DNA of 64,000 nucleotides from Planosporangium spinosum (GTDB taxonomy: Bacteria; Actinomycetota; Actinomycetes; Mycobacteriales; Micromonosporaceae), in contig NZ_JBLYUB010000007.1 of NCBI RefSeq assembly GCF_049999945.1, forward strand, positions 235,120 to 299,119, read 5' to 3'. Made by a program: the position numbers and the translations under genes. Position 1 is the first letter of the stretch. Every line of letters begins with the position of its first letter. Under the pieces are notes generated by a model, which ran no database searches, was not told the DNA's origin, and was given only the letters and a program-made list of their open reading frames with translations. This document shows positions 45,594 to 52,969 of this stretch, piece after piece.

Positions 45594-45806
45594 ATGACGA
45601 CGACACCCGCCCCCGCCGCGTACACCCCGGCCCACGACGGCATGTGCCCGCTCGGCCCGCACCTGGTGTGCGCGGACTTCAACGCCATGCCGCAACGCAT
45701 GTGGCGCACCGGCCGGCAGGACTGGCGGTGCGAGGGATGTGGCACGCCGATGACGCGCACGTTAACCGGCGGCCGGTGGAGCGCGTGGCGACCGGCGCAC
45801 GACTGA
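45594..45806 (+). CDS. Small zinc-ribbon-like protein
   Basis: A 70-residue protein starting MTTTPAPAAYTPAHDG after a GGAGG. It contains CPLGPHLVCADFN and CEGCGTPM, so four cysteines with a CxxC pair suggest a metal-binding knuckle. No family recognised. Confidence 0.55.
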   Translation: MTTTPAPAAYTPAHDGMCPLGPHLVCADFNAMPQRMWRTGRQDWRCEGCGTPMTRTLTGGRWSAWRPAHD

Positions 45807-45856
45807 CCCCGATCCAGACCCACTCACCCGACCCACACCGAAAGGAACTCCCTCAC

Positions 45857-46162
45857 ATGACCACACCACCCCCGCCGCCCGGCACCAGCGCCCGCCCCGA
45901 CGCGCCCGCCCCGACGGTCACCAGCCGGCCCGGCACGACCGCCCCGGTGTACCTGGTCGCCGGTGGCGACATGGTGGCCGTGTTCGACACCCGCGACGCG
46001 GCCGACATCATGGCCACCACGATGACCGGCGCCAACCTCGAACCGATCACCGCACGCCTGAGCGCGGTGGAATGGGACGAGGTCCGCGCGCGCCTGCTGG
46101 CGCGCGTGCCCGGCGTCACCATCACCGACACCCGGCCCGGACGCGCAGGCGGCACCCGGTGA
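45857..46162 (+). CDS. Small accessory protein, function unknown
   Basis: A 101-residue protein. A Pro/Thr-rich start is followed by VYLVAGGDMVAVFDTRDAAD, MATTMTGANLEPI and WDEVRARLLARVPGV. It looks like a small alpha/beta domain. It overlaps the next gene by four bases (GTGA), so the two are co-translated. Confidence 0.55.
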   Translation: MTTPPPPPGTSARPDAPAPTVTSRPGTTAPVYLVAGGDMVAVFDTRDAADIMATTMTGANLEPITARLSAVEWDEVRARLLARVPGVTITDTRPGRAGGTR

Positions 46163-46728
46163 CCCGCCCACCTGGCACCGGCACCCCGGACGGCCCCGGC
46201 ATCCCGGCGCGGCTGGCCGCACGGCCCCACGACGCTCGGCGCGGGTTGCCGATCCCGCCGGTCAACGTGCACCCGAACCCGTCCGGCGGCGCGCCGCACG
46301 TGGACTTCACCGCCATCAACACCACGACGGCGACCCGGCTCGCAGTCGAGCGGGGGTGCTCGCTGTGCGGCGAGCCGATCGGCTACTGGGTGGCATTCCT
46401 CGGCGGTCCCCGCGCCGCAGAGCTGATGCGCTACGCCGACCCGCCCGGCTGTGTCGAGTGCATGACGGCCGCGCTCACGCTGTGCCCGCACATCGCTCTC
46501 GCCCGGCACCGGCGCGTCCGCGCCGACGGGCCCGGAGCCGGGATCATCCCGCCCGGCTCGCACGGCGACAAACCCGACCGGTACCTGCTCGGCATCACCC
46601 GCTCCTACCGGACCCGCTTCATCCCCGAGTACGGCTTCACCGTGTACCTGCCGGCCCCGTTCAAGACCGTCCACGAGTACACCTACGGCCCGGACGGGCG
46701 CCTGAACCCTGACCCGGTAACCCGGTAG
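46159..46728 (+). CDS. Hypothetical protein with two CxxC pairs
   Basis: A 189-residue protein starting at GTG 46159. It has GCSLCGEPIGYW and GCVECMTAALTLCPH, the spacing of a zinc-binding fold, then HGDKPDRYLLGITRSYRTR and a Tyr-rich C-terminus. No family recognised. It ends the small co-transcribed group that begins at 45594. Confidence 0.6.
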   Translation: MTRPPGTGTPDGPGIPARLAARPHDARRGLPIPPVNVHPNPSGGAPHVDFTAINTTTATRLAVERGCSLCGEPIGYWVAFLGGPRAAELMRYADPPGCVECMTAALTLCPHIALARHRRVRADGPGAGIIPPGSHGDKPDRYLLGITRSYRTRFIPEYGFTVYLPAPFKTVHEYTYGPDGRLNPDPVTR

Positions 46729-46898
46729 GGCACGCCGGCGGCGGGCGTCAGATTCGCCGCAGAAACCTCGATAGACCAGCCCGGATCGACTTGATCCACC
46801 CACCTAGGTAGGAAACATTGTTTGTGACGGCACGGCCGGGGTCGCAACCCCCGGCCCGCCGCCACCGATCGCATACGACGACCCGGAAGGAAGCACCC

Positions 46899-47885
46899 GT
46901 GGCACACGAACTCGAAACCCTCGCCAACGGCCAGACCGCCTTCGCCTCCGCCCGGCTGTCCGCCTGGCACCAGCTCGGCCAGATCACCGACGACTGCATG
47001 ACCGCCGAGGAGGTCATGAGCAAGGCGTGGCTCGGCGGCTGGGAGGTCCGCAAGATCCCACTGCAGGGCATCGAGATTACCGACAGGGGAGTGACGAAGG
47101 TCGACTGCACCGACAAGTTCATGACCGTGCGCACCAACCCGGCGACCGGCGCCACCGAGTACCTCGGCGTCGTCGGCGACGACTACACCACTGTGCAGAA
47201 CGAGCAGGTTGCCGAGGTGCTCAACCTGCTGGTGGACGAGTCCGGGGCGCACTTCGAGACCGCCGGCAGCATGCGCAACGGCCGCTCGGTGTTCGTGACC
47301 ATGAAGCTGCCGACGAGCATGGAGATCGCCGGAGTCGACCGGATGGACCTCTACCTCGCGGCCACCACCAGCCACGACGGCACCGCCTCCCTGCGCGTGG
47401 ACGCCACCCCGGTCCGCATCGTGTGCGCCAACACCCAGCGCATGGCCTACGAACGGTCGCAGGGCTCCTACACGTTCCGGCACACCTCGAACATCACCGC
47501 CAAGATCAGCGAGGCGCGGCAGGCCCTGCGCCTGGTGTGGAAGCACTTCGCCGCGTTCGAGCGCGAAGCCGAAAAGATGATCAACGAGACGCTCACCATG
47601 GGCGAGTTCGACAGGATCGTCGCCGAGCTGTGGCCGGTGGCCGAGGACGCCTCCGACACCGCGCGCAACAACGCCAAGCAGCGCACTGCCACGTTGCGCT
47701 ACCTGATCCGCGACGCCGACACGCAGAAGGCGATCAAGGGCACCCGGTGGGCCGGCTACCAGGCCATCACCGAGTACCTCGACCACTACGCCAAGTCCAC
47801 CAATGCCTCCGTGCGTGCCCGGCGCGCGGTCACCGGCGCGGGTGCCGACCTCAAGGCCCGCGCGTTCGAGCTGCTGGCGGTCTGA
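46899..47885 (+). CDS. DUF932 (phage/plasmid-like, TIGR03299) protein
   Basis: A 328-residue protein starting at GTG 46899 after GGAAGG. The conserved DUF932 path is clear: AWHQLGQITDDCMTAEEVMSKA, YLGVVGDDYTTVQNEQ, NGRSVFVTMKLP, DRMDLYLAATTSHDGT, RIVCANTQRMA. These proteins are frequent on phages, plasmids and ICEs and are of unknown biochemical role. The 170-base gap before it contains CACCTAGGTAGG and the palindrome AAACATTGTTT (46813-46823), which may be operator sequence. Confidence 0.85.
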   Translation: MAHELETLANGQTAFASARLSAWHQLGQITDDCMTAEEVMSKAWLGGWEVRKIPLQGIEITDRGVTKVDCTDKFMTVRTNPATGATEYLGVVGDDYTTVQNEQVAEVLNLLVDESGAHFETAGSMRNGRSVFVTMKLPTSMEIAGVDRMDLYLAATTSHDGTASLRVDATPVRIVCANTQRMAYERSQGSYTFRHTSNITAKISEARQALRLVWKHFAAFEREAEKMINETLTMGEFDRIVAELWPVAEDASDTARNNAKQRTATLRYLIRDADTQKAIKGTRWAGYQAITEYLDHYAKSTNASVRARRAVTGAGADLKARAFELLAV

Positions 47886-48151
47886 GTGGTGGCCCGGTAT
47901 CGGGGCCGGCACCGTCAACGGCGACCGGCCCCGACACCGGCGGGCACCACCACCGCCGAGCGCGCCACCGTCGCCGAGCGGCCGGGCACCTCGGTCCGCT
48001 CCCACCCGGCCACGCGAACCGGCCCACGGCACCCGCCGGTGCCGCCTTCTGCCTGCCCCGGGGTGATCCCTACCCCCGGCCCGTCGGGCGCCGCCACGGC
48101 CGCACCGCACCTCGAACGCCTCGAACTCACTCCACCATGGAGGCCCCGTCC

Positions 48152-48667
48152 ATGCCCACCGACCCCGCAACGGCCGTCGCCGCGACGCCGAACGCCGACG
48201 CTGTCCTGACCTCGATCACCGCACTGTGCGAGGCGTACGCGAAGGCGCACGTTGCCCGCACCGTCGCCGAGCACGCCACCACCATCGAAGAACGTGACCA
48301 CCACCTCGCCCGCGCCCACTATTGGGACACCGAGGCCCGCACCCGATACGCCGCCATAGCCGACGCGGTGCAGGCAACACTCGCGCGGCGCGCCCAGGTC
48401 GAGGCGTTCCTGCCCGTCCGGACACTGCCCAACGGCCACGTCGAGATCCACGCCCGCGACCAGCACGCCCGCCCCGTGGTCGTCGCGCTCACCGGCGCGC
48501 AGGCCGTCACCGTCGGCGTGCACCTGACCGCGCACGCCGCAATCGGCCTCGACCGCACCGGCACCAACGTCGACCGCGTCCTGCCGCCAATACCCACCCA
48601 ACCGCCGCCGGCCACCACCGGCGACTCCCCGGCCACCGGCCGCGCGCCCGCACCCACCCCGCGATGA
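48152..48667 (+). CDS. Accessory protein, function unknown
   Basis: A 171-residue soluble protein starting MPTDPATAVAATPNADAV, with GGAGG seven bases before its ATG. It is helical, with EAYAKAHVARTVAEHATTIEERDHHLARAHYW, followed by LPVRTLPNGHVEIHARDQ. The C-terminal ~30 residues are Pro/Thr-rich. The 266-base gap before it (47886-48151) also has an open frame (47886-48209). That frame is low-complexity and I do not support it as a gene. Confidence 0.55.
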   Translation: MPTDPATAVAATPNADAVLTSITALCEAYAKAHVARTVAEHATTIEERDHHLARAHYWDTEARTRYAAIADAVQATLARRAQVEAFLPVRTLPNGHVEIHARDQHARPVVVALTGAQAVTVGVHLTAHAAIGLDRTGTNVDRVLPPIPTQPPPATTGDSPATGRAPAPTPR

Positions 48668-48746
48668 ACCAACACCGGGCGGTGCGGCACGACAGCCGCA
48701 CAGCCCGGCCCGAGCCCTCCGACCACCCTCGCGATTGGGAGACCCT

Positions 48747-49220
48747 TTGACTACCGTTGAACGACTACTCACCCTCGCCACCGCGTATGCCGAGGCCGCC
48801 GCCCGCGCCGGCCGCAGCCAAGGGCTGACGCTGTCTACAGACACCGACGCGGACGAAACCGCCACCCGCGCCGAGACCCAGCGAGCGGACGCCGAGGTCG
48901 CACGCAGGCGCGCCGAGCTACGGACCGCGCTAGCGAAGGCGCTACGCCCCACCGTGCACGCCGTCCCCGACACCGAGCTACCCGTGTGCACCCACATCCG
49001 AGGCGTCATCGAGGTGCGCGGCACCTTCGACCGCGGCGAGCGAGGCGTACGGGTGCGTTACACCCCGGCCCAGGCACTGGCCGCCGGAGCCGCCCTGATC
49101 GCCTGTGCCGCCATCACCGACGACCGCGAGGGCGGCACGCTCACCGGCATCCTCGCCGCGTTTCCCGCCAACCCGCCCGCCGCTGGGACGGACACGCCCA
49201 CGGTCGGGAGGCGGGCATGA
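48747..49220 (+). CDS. Accessory protein, function unknown
   Basis: A 157-residue protein starting at TTG 48747 with GGGAGA upstream. The first half is a charged helix (ATRAETQRADAEVARRRAELRTALAKAL). The second contains VCTHIRGVIEVRGTFDRGERGVRVRY and TPAQALAAGAALIACAAI. It overlaps the next gene (ATGA). Confidence 0.5.
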   Translation: MTTVERLLTLATAYAEAAARAGRSQGLTLSTDTDADETATRAETQRADAEVARRRAELRTALAKALRPTVHAVPDTELPVCTHIRGVIEVRGTFDRGERGVRVRYTPAQALAAGAALIACAAITDDREGGTLTGILAAFPANPPAAGTDTPTVGRRA

Positions 49221-49546
49221 CCGACATCCCCGAGCCCGACCACCGGGTCGACGCCCTGCAGGCCATGCTCGACGGCCAGCGACTCGGCGCGGCCCTGCGC
49301 ACCCTCGGTCTGGCCGCCCCCGCACTCGCCGACGTACTCACGAACCTCCACCTGCGCATCTACCCACGCCACCCGGAAGTCGGAGACCGCAGCGACTACG
49401 TCGTGCTCGACATCCACGGCGTGTCCATCGGCGTCAAACGCCGCGCGAGCGACCTCTATCTCCACGTCGACACCTCCGAGACCGGCGACCGCCTCATCGC
49501 CTTCGAGATCAACGGCGGCGGCGAAACCGACCACCCCACCTTCTGA
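49217..49546 (+). CDS. Small accessory protein, function unknown
   Basis: A 109-residue protein starting MTDIPEPDHRVDALQ. It looks like a compact alpha/beta domain (DYVVLDIHGVSIGVKRRASDLYLHV). It is coupled to the preceding gene by a four-base overlap and followed 23 bases later by the next. No family recognised. Confidence 0.55.
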   Translation: MTDIPEPDHRVDALQAMLDGQRLGAALRTLGLAAPALADVLTNLHLRIYPRHPEVGDRSDYVVLDIHGVSIGVKRRASDLYLHVDTSETGDRLIAFEINGGGETDHPTF

Positions 49547-49569
49547 CCCTCCACGGACGGAGACCATCG

Positions 49570-49989
49570 ATGCCCCTGACAACCCCGATCGGGATGGGCG
49601 ACACCGCCCGCGTGGACCACCCCGAGCACGCCTTCGAACACCGCCTCGGCACCGTCATCGACTTCCGCCTCGACGGCGTGACCACATGGGTGCACTGGTA
49701 CCGACTGCGGTTCCCAACCGACGACGAGCGCACCTACACCCCGGACAAGATCACGGCGTGCAGCCGGGACGACGACCGCGCCGCCCTCGTCACCAACGTG
49801 ACCGCCGCTTGCCGCTTCCTGCGGGACGCGTGCCGCGTCGCGCACGACTACGACGACGAACTCAGCGCCGAGATCTTCGTCTACACCGCCAGCCTGATCG
49901 ACACCGCCCGCACCCGCCTCGGTGTCACCCTTGACCCGGCGCGGCTATCCGAACCGGCCACCCTCGATCCCGAGGCAGGCCGGTCGTGA
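49570..49989 (+). CDS. Small accessory protein, function unknown
   Basis: A 139-residue protein. The first half reads like a small beta-barrel (MGDTARVDHPEHAFEHRLGTVIDFRLDG, WVHWYRLRFPTDDERTYTPDKI), similar to regulatory SH3-like folds. The second half is helical (VTAACRFLRDACRVAHDYDD). It overlaps the next gene by four bases (GTGA). Confidence 0.55.
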   Translation: MPLTTPIGMGDTARVDHPEHAFEHRLGTVIDFRLDGVTTWVHWYRLRFPTDDERTYTPDKITACSRDDDRAALVTNVTAACRFLRDACRVAHDYDDELSAEIFVYTASLIDTARTRLGVTLDPARLSEPATLDPEAGRS

Positions 49990-50357
49990 CGCGCGGCTAC
50001 ACCCACGCCAAGGCCACCCACCACCCCGGGCCGGTATGCGGTGCCAACGACGGCTCGGCCACCCGGGTAAGCGACGACCCGCTCCAGATCACCTGCCCGG
50101 ACTGCCCGGACCTCGTGTGGATCGAGGAACTACCCAACGACGCCACTGCGGGCGACCCTCGGGTGATCGAGGCGCTGCGCGAGGCCACGCGTGGCCACAT
50201 GCGCAAGATCGACGGAGTGATCGTGGACGCGACCACCGCCGCCGCGATCCTGACCGTGTACGACGCGCTCAAGCCACCCACCCGGGCGAAACTGGCCGCC
50301 CTCGACATCGACCGGATGGCGCAGGTGGCGTGGCGGCTCCTGCGTCCCCACACGTAG
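49986..50357 (+). CDS. Small accessory protein with a Cys cluster
   Basis: A 123-residue protein from GTG 49986. The Cys residues in GPVCGAND and QITCPDCPDLVWIEE suggest a zinc-binding ribbon. The C-terminal half is helical (MRKIDGVIVDATTAAAILTVYDAL, IDRMAQVAWRLLRPH). It is last in a coupled set of four. The following 207 bases are non-coding. Confidence 0.55.
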   Translation: MTRGYTHAKATHHPGPVCGANDGSATRVSDDPLQITCPDCPDLVWIEELPNDATAGDPRVIEALREATRGHMRKIDGVIVDATTAAAILTVYDALKPPTRAKLAALDIDRMAQVAWRLLRPHT

Positions 50358-50564
50358 GCGAGTCGGTGGCCGGCGGGCACACCCGAGGGTGTGCGCAACC
50401 CCGCCGGCCACCTCGCCCGGTCCCCGAGCCGATCACGGCCGACGACAGCCGCCTTTACCCGGCCGGGCGTGGCGCCGATCCTATGCGCAGCGCCGCGAGG
50501 CGGCGTCACCTCGACCCCGCTATCCCGGCACCGGGCAGCGCGCGGCCAGCAGGCGTGAGAGAAG

Positions 50565-51212
50565 ATGACCACCGTGGCGCAACGCAAGATCGACGGACGA
50601 GTCGCCCTCGACCGGGCCGGAGTCGCCGCGCACACCGGCGCCGCGCGCACCACAGTCAATCACTGGCACCGCCACCGCGACCGGTTCGGCTTCCCCGACG
50701 GCTTCACTCACGACGGCGGGGAGTGGTTTTGGCTCGACGACATCACCGCGTTCCACGCCGCGCACCTGGCGAACAAGCGGGCCGAACTGACTGAGGTGGA
50801 CCGTAGCGGCAGCCCGAACGAACTGGTCACCTCCGGCGGCGCAGCGGCAATCCTCGGCTACCGCTCGTACCGCAACCTGCCCGACACCCTGCTCGATCAC
50901 CCCGACCAGGCCGAGGAGCTGCCCAGCGGGCGGATCCGCCGGCACTGGTACCGGCGGACCGTGTGGGCCGTCGCCGACGCGCGCACCGGGCGACAGTCCA
51001 CCGGCCGCACGCCGGGCACGACCGGTCTGCGCAAGCCGCACCCGTACGCCGACGACCCGCGCCTGCAGGCCGCCGCCGAGCTGCTGGCCGAGGCGCAGGA
51101 GGCCGGGCGCGACCGGCGCGGCCTCGGCGTCGAGCTGGCCCGACGCCTCGGCATCCCCGAGCGCACCGCCCAGCGGCTACTCGCCGTCGCCGAGGCCGAT
51201 CGACAGACCTGA
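50565..51212 (+). CDS. Helix-turn-helix DNA-binding protein
   Basis: A 215-residue protein. An N-terminal MerR/excisionase-like helix-turn-helix is seen (LDRAGVAAHTGAARTTVNHWHRHRDRFGFPDG, then WFWLDDITAFHAAHL). A second one follows at ~85-130 (SGGAAAILGYRSYRNLPDTLLDHP). A C-terminal helical segment (GLGVELARRLGIPERTAQRLLAVAE) is a third HTH-like unit. It may be a regulator or an accessory recombination/replication protein of the element. Confidence 0.7.
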   Translation: MTTVAQRKIDGRVALDRAGVAAHTGAARTTVNHWHRHRDRFGFPDGFTHDGGEWFWLDDITAFHAAHLANKRAELTEVDRSGSPNELVTSGGAAAILGYRSYRNLPDTLLDHPDQAEELPSGRIRRHWYRRTVWAVADARTGRQSTGRTPGTTGLRKPHPYADDPRLQAAAELLAEAQEAGRDRRGLGVELARRLGIPERTAQRLLAVAEADRQT

Positions 51213-51225
51213 CTGTCAAGCACGC

Positions 51226-51260
51226 GAGGCGCCGCCGGCCCCCTCGCCCGGCGGCGCCTC
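51226..51260. terminator. 13-bp hairpin between convergent operons
   Basis: GAGGCGCCGCCGG (51226-51238) and CCGGCGGCGCCTC (51248-51260) form a perfect stem with a nine-base loop, between the rightward accessory genes and the leftward Tad operon. Confidence 0.75.
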
Positions 51261-51271
51261 AGTGTGGCGGG

Positions 51272-51442
51272 TTACTCCTCGTCGTCGTCCTGCGACGGCG
51301 CGGCCAGCACCGCAGGGACCTCCAACAGGTAGCGCAGCGCGCCGTCGATGTCGGTGCCCCGGGTCGCGGCCGTGCGGGCGAGGATGTCATACGCCTCGTC
51401 GCTGACCTCGATCGTGCGGGTGGCGGGCACGGACGATTCCAT
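51272..51442 (-). CDS. Small ribbon-helix-helix-like protein
   Basis: A 56-residue protein: MESSVPATRTIEVSDEAYD, then ILARTAATRGTDIDGALRYLLEV and an acidic tail. The beta-strand followed by two helices fits a ribbon-helix-helix DNA-binding protein. It is the last gene in the leftward operon. ATG 51442 follows a GGGAGGAACTGAG sequence. Confidence 0.6.
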   Translation of the reverse strand: MESSVPATRTIEVSDEAYDILARTAATRGTDIDGALRYLLEVPAVLAAPSQDDDEE

Positions 51443-51577
51443 CTCAGTTCCTCCCGGTGATAGGGGCGGTGCCTGGGGATCGGGCATCCGCACCCCATCC
51501 ATGCCGACCGTCACTGAGGCATCAAGCCGGGGCCGGTGGCGCACCAGTGCACAGCACGGCGAAGGCTACAGCGAGGG

Positions 51578-51964
51578 TCAGCGCGGGGTGGCGCCGTCCG
51601 GGTGCGCGGTTTCGGCGGTGACGGCGGCCCGCATGAGAGCGGCGGCGAGGGAGCGGGCCTGGCCGGGGCTAACGTTGAGCTGAAGCCGACTATCGTCGGG
51701 GAGGCTCACCTCGACGTAGGGGCGTTCCAGGTCGGCGGGATCGGTGCCGATCCACGCTGGTGTCTTGTCCCAGAACGCGACCCGCACCTGCGCATCGACC
51801 AGCTCGCACGCGTAGTCGTACACGGCCACGGTGGCGGCCGAGCCTCGGTGCAGCAGCGCGCCGGGAGGGTCGGTGTCGTAATGCGCACAGTCGACGCACC
51901 AGGGCGGGCAATGCGCCGGATGCGGCAGGCGCGCGGCACCACGCGCCGGGGCGAACTCGTCCAT
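51578..51964 (-). CDS. DUF6907-like small protein
   Basis: A 128-residue protein with HCPPWCVDCAHYDTDPPGALLHRG (the CPxWC...H pattern common in small actinobacterial plasmid/phage proteins), followed by VEVSLPDDSRLQLNVSPGQARSLAAALMRA. The Cys/His arrangement suggests metal binding. Function unknown. Confidence 0.6.
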   Translation of the reverse strand: MDEFAPARGAARLPHPAHCPPWCVDCAHYDTDPPGALLHRGSAATVAVYDYACELVDAQVRVAFWDKTPAWIGTDPADLERPYVEVSLPDDSRLQLNVSPGQARSLAAALMRAAVTAETAHPDGATPR

Positions 51965-52015
51965 CGCGGTCTCCTAAAGTCCAAAAGAGACGAGGGTGCG
52001 AGCCAGTGCGCGCGG

Positions 52016-52969
52016 TCATACTGGCACCTTCGCAGGCGAACCGTTGACCGCCTCCTCCTCTCGGCGCAGCACTTTCAGCAGCTCCGAGACACGGTCGTTG
52101 CGGATGGCCGTACCGTTGCGCCGCAGCCGGCGGGCGAGGGCATCACGGCTGACCGCGCGACCTTCGCGGGCCAGCTCGTCGCGAGCGGCGCGGGCGGCTG
52201 GCAACAGCGGCACGAGGTCCGCCGCGAGATCCGCACCATCGTCGAACTCGTTTCCATCGTCGGCCTCGGTGTCCTCGCCGGTTTCCGCGCTCGCGTCCGG
52301 GTCGGCGTCCGCCTCCGGATGCGAGGCGGCGTCGCGTGCCGCCGCAGACTCGGGCGTCGGATCAGTGTCGGAGGTGAGGGGGCGTCGGTCGTCGTGGGCA
52401 CCCTCGGCCTGCTCGTCGGATGCGGGCACGGTCGGCGGCACCGCCGTCGGTGTCGCGCTGGTGGTGTCCGGTGCCGGTGCCGTCGGGGCAGTTGCGGTCA
52501 CGGTCGCTACGGCGGACACCGTCGGGTCAACGGCCACGGGCACCGGTACGACGGGCGCCGCTACCTCAGCGGACGCGGAGTTGCGGCGGCGGCCAGAGAG
52601 TTCGACCAACGAGACCGACGCCACCACGATCAGCCCGTCCACCGACAGCGGCAGTAGGTAGGGGACGGCGCCGATCTCACCGTAATGAGCCACGACCCCG
52701 ACCATATGCAGATAGCTCACATACGCGGCGATGCCAGCGATGGCCGTGGTAGCGGTGATCCGCAGTGCGCCGAGGCCCTTGTGGTAGATCGGGATGCGCG
52801 AGACCAACTCCACTGTGATCAACAGGGCGAGGGGCGGCCACGCCGCGATGGCCTGCGAGATCGGATTGTCCTGGGCATGCAACACGTTTGCAGTCACGGA
52901 CGCGGACACCCCGAGCGCGAGGGTCAGGCGCACCACCCATTGCAGCCGCCGCAGCCGGGCTTGCGTCAT
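52016..52969 (-). CDS. DUF2637/SpdB-like membrane protein
   Basis: A 317-residue protein. The first ~120 residues have four hydrophobic segments (RLTLALGVSASVTANVLHA, WPPLALLITVELVSRI, ALRITATTAIAGIAAYVSYLHMVG, LLPLSVDGLIVVASVSLVEL). This is the DUF2637 pattern of plasmid spread (SpdB-like) proteins that help DNA move within the mycelium. A Pro/Ala/Asp-rich linker follows, and a C-terminal ~60-residue helix-turn-helix-like end (AREGRAVSRDALARRLRRNG). It overlaps the LysM/SARP gene by four bases. Confidence 0.75.
   Translation of the reverse strand: MTQARLRRLQWVVRLTLALGVSASVTANVLHAQDNPISQAIAAWPPLALLITVELVSRIPIYHKGLGALRITATTAIAGIAAYVSYLHMVGVVAHYGEIGAVPYLLPLSVDGLIVVASVSLVELSGRRRNSASAEVAAPVVPVPVAVDPTVSAVATVTATAPTAPAPDTTSATPTAVPPTVPASDEQAEGAHDDRRPLTSDTDPTPESAAARDAASHPEADADPDASAETGEDTEADDGNEFDDGADLAADLVPLLPAARAARDELAREGRAVSRDALARRLRRNGTAIRNDRVSELLKVLRREEEAVNGSPAKVPV

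Noticed and set aside
47886..48209. Open frame between the DUF932 gene and 48152
   Set aside because: Pro/Arg/Thr-rich with no ribosome-binding site; it overlaps the start of the better supported gene in another frame.
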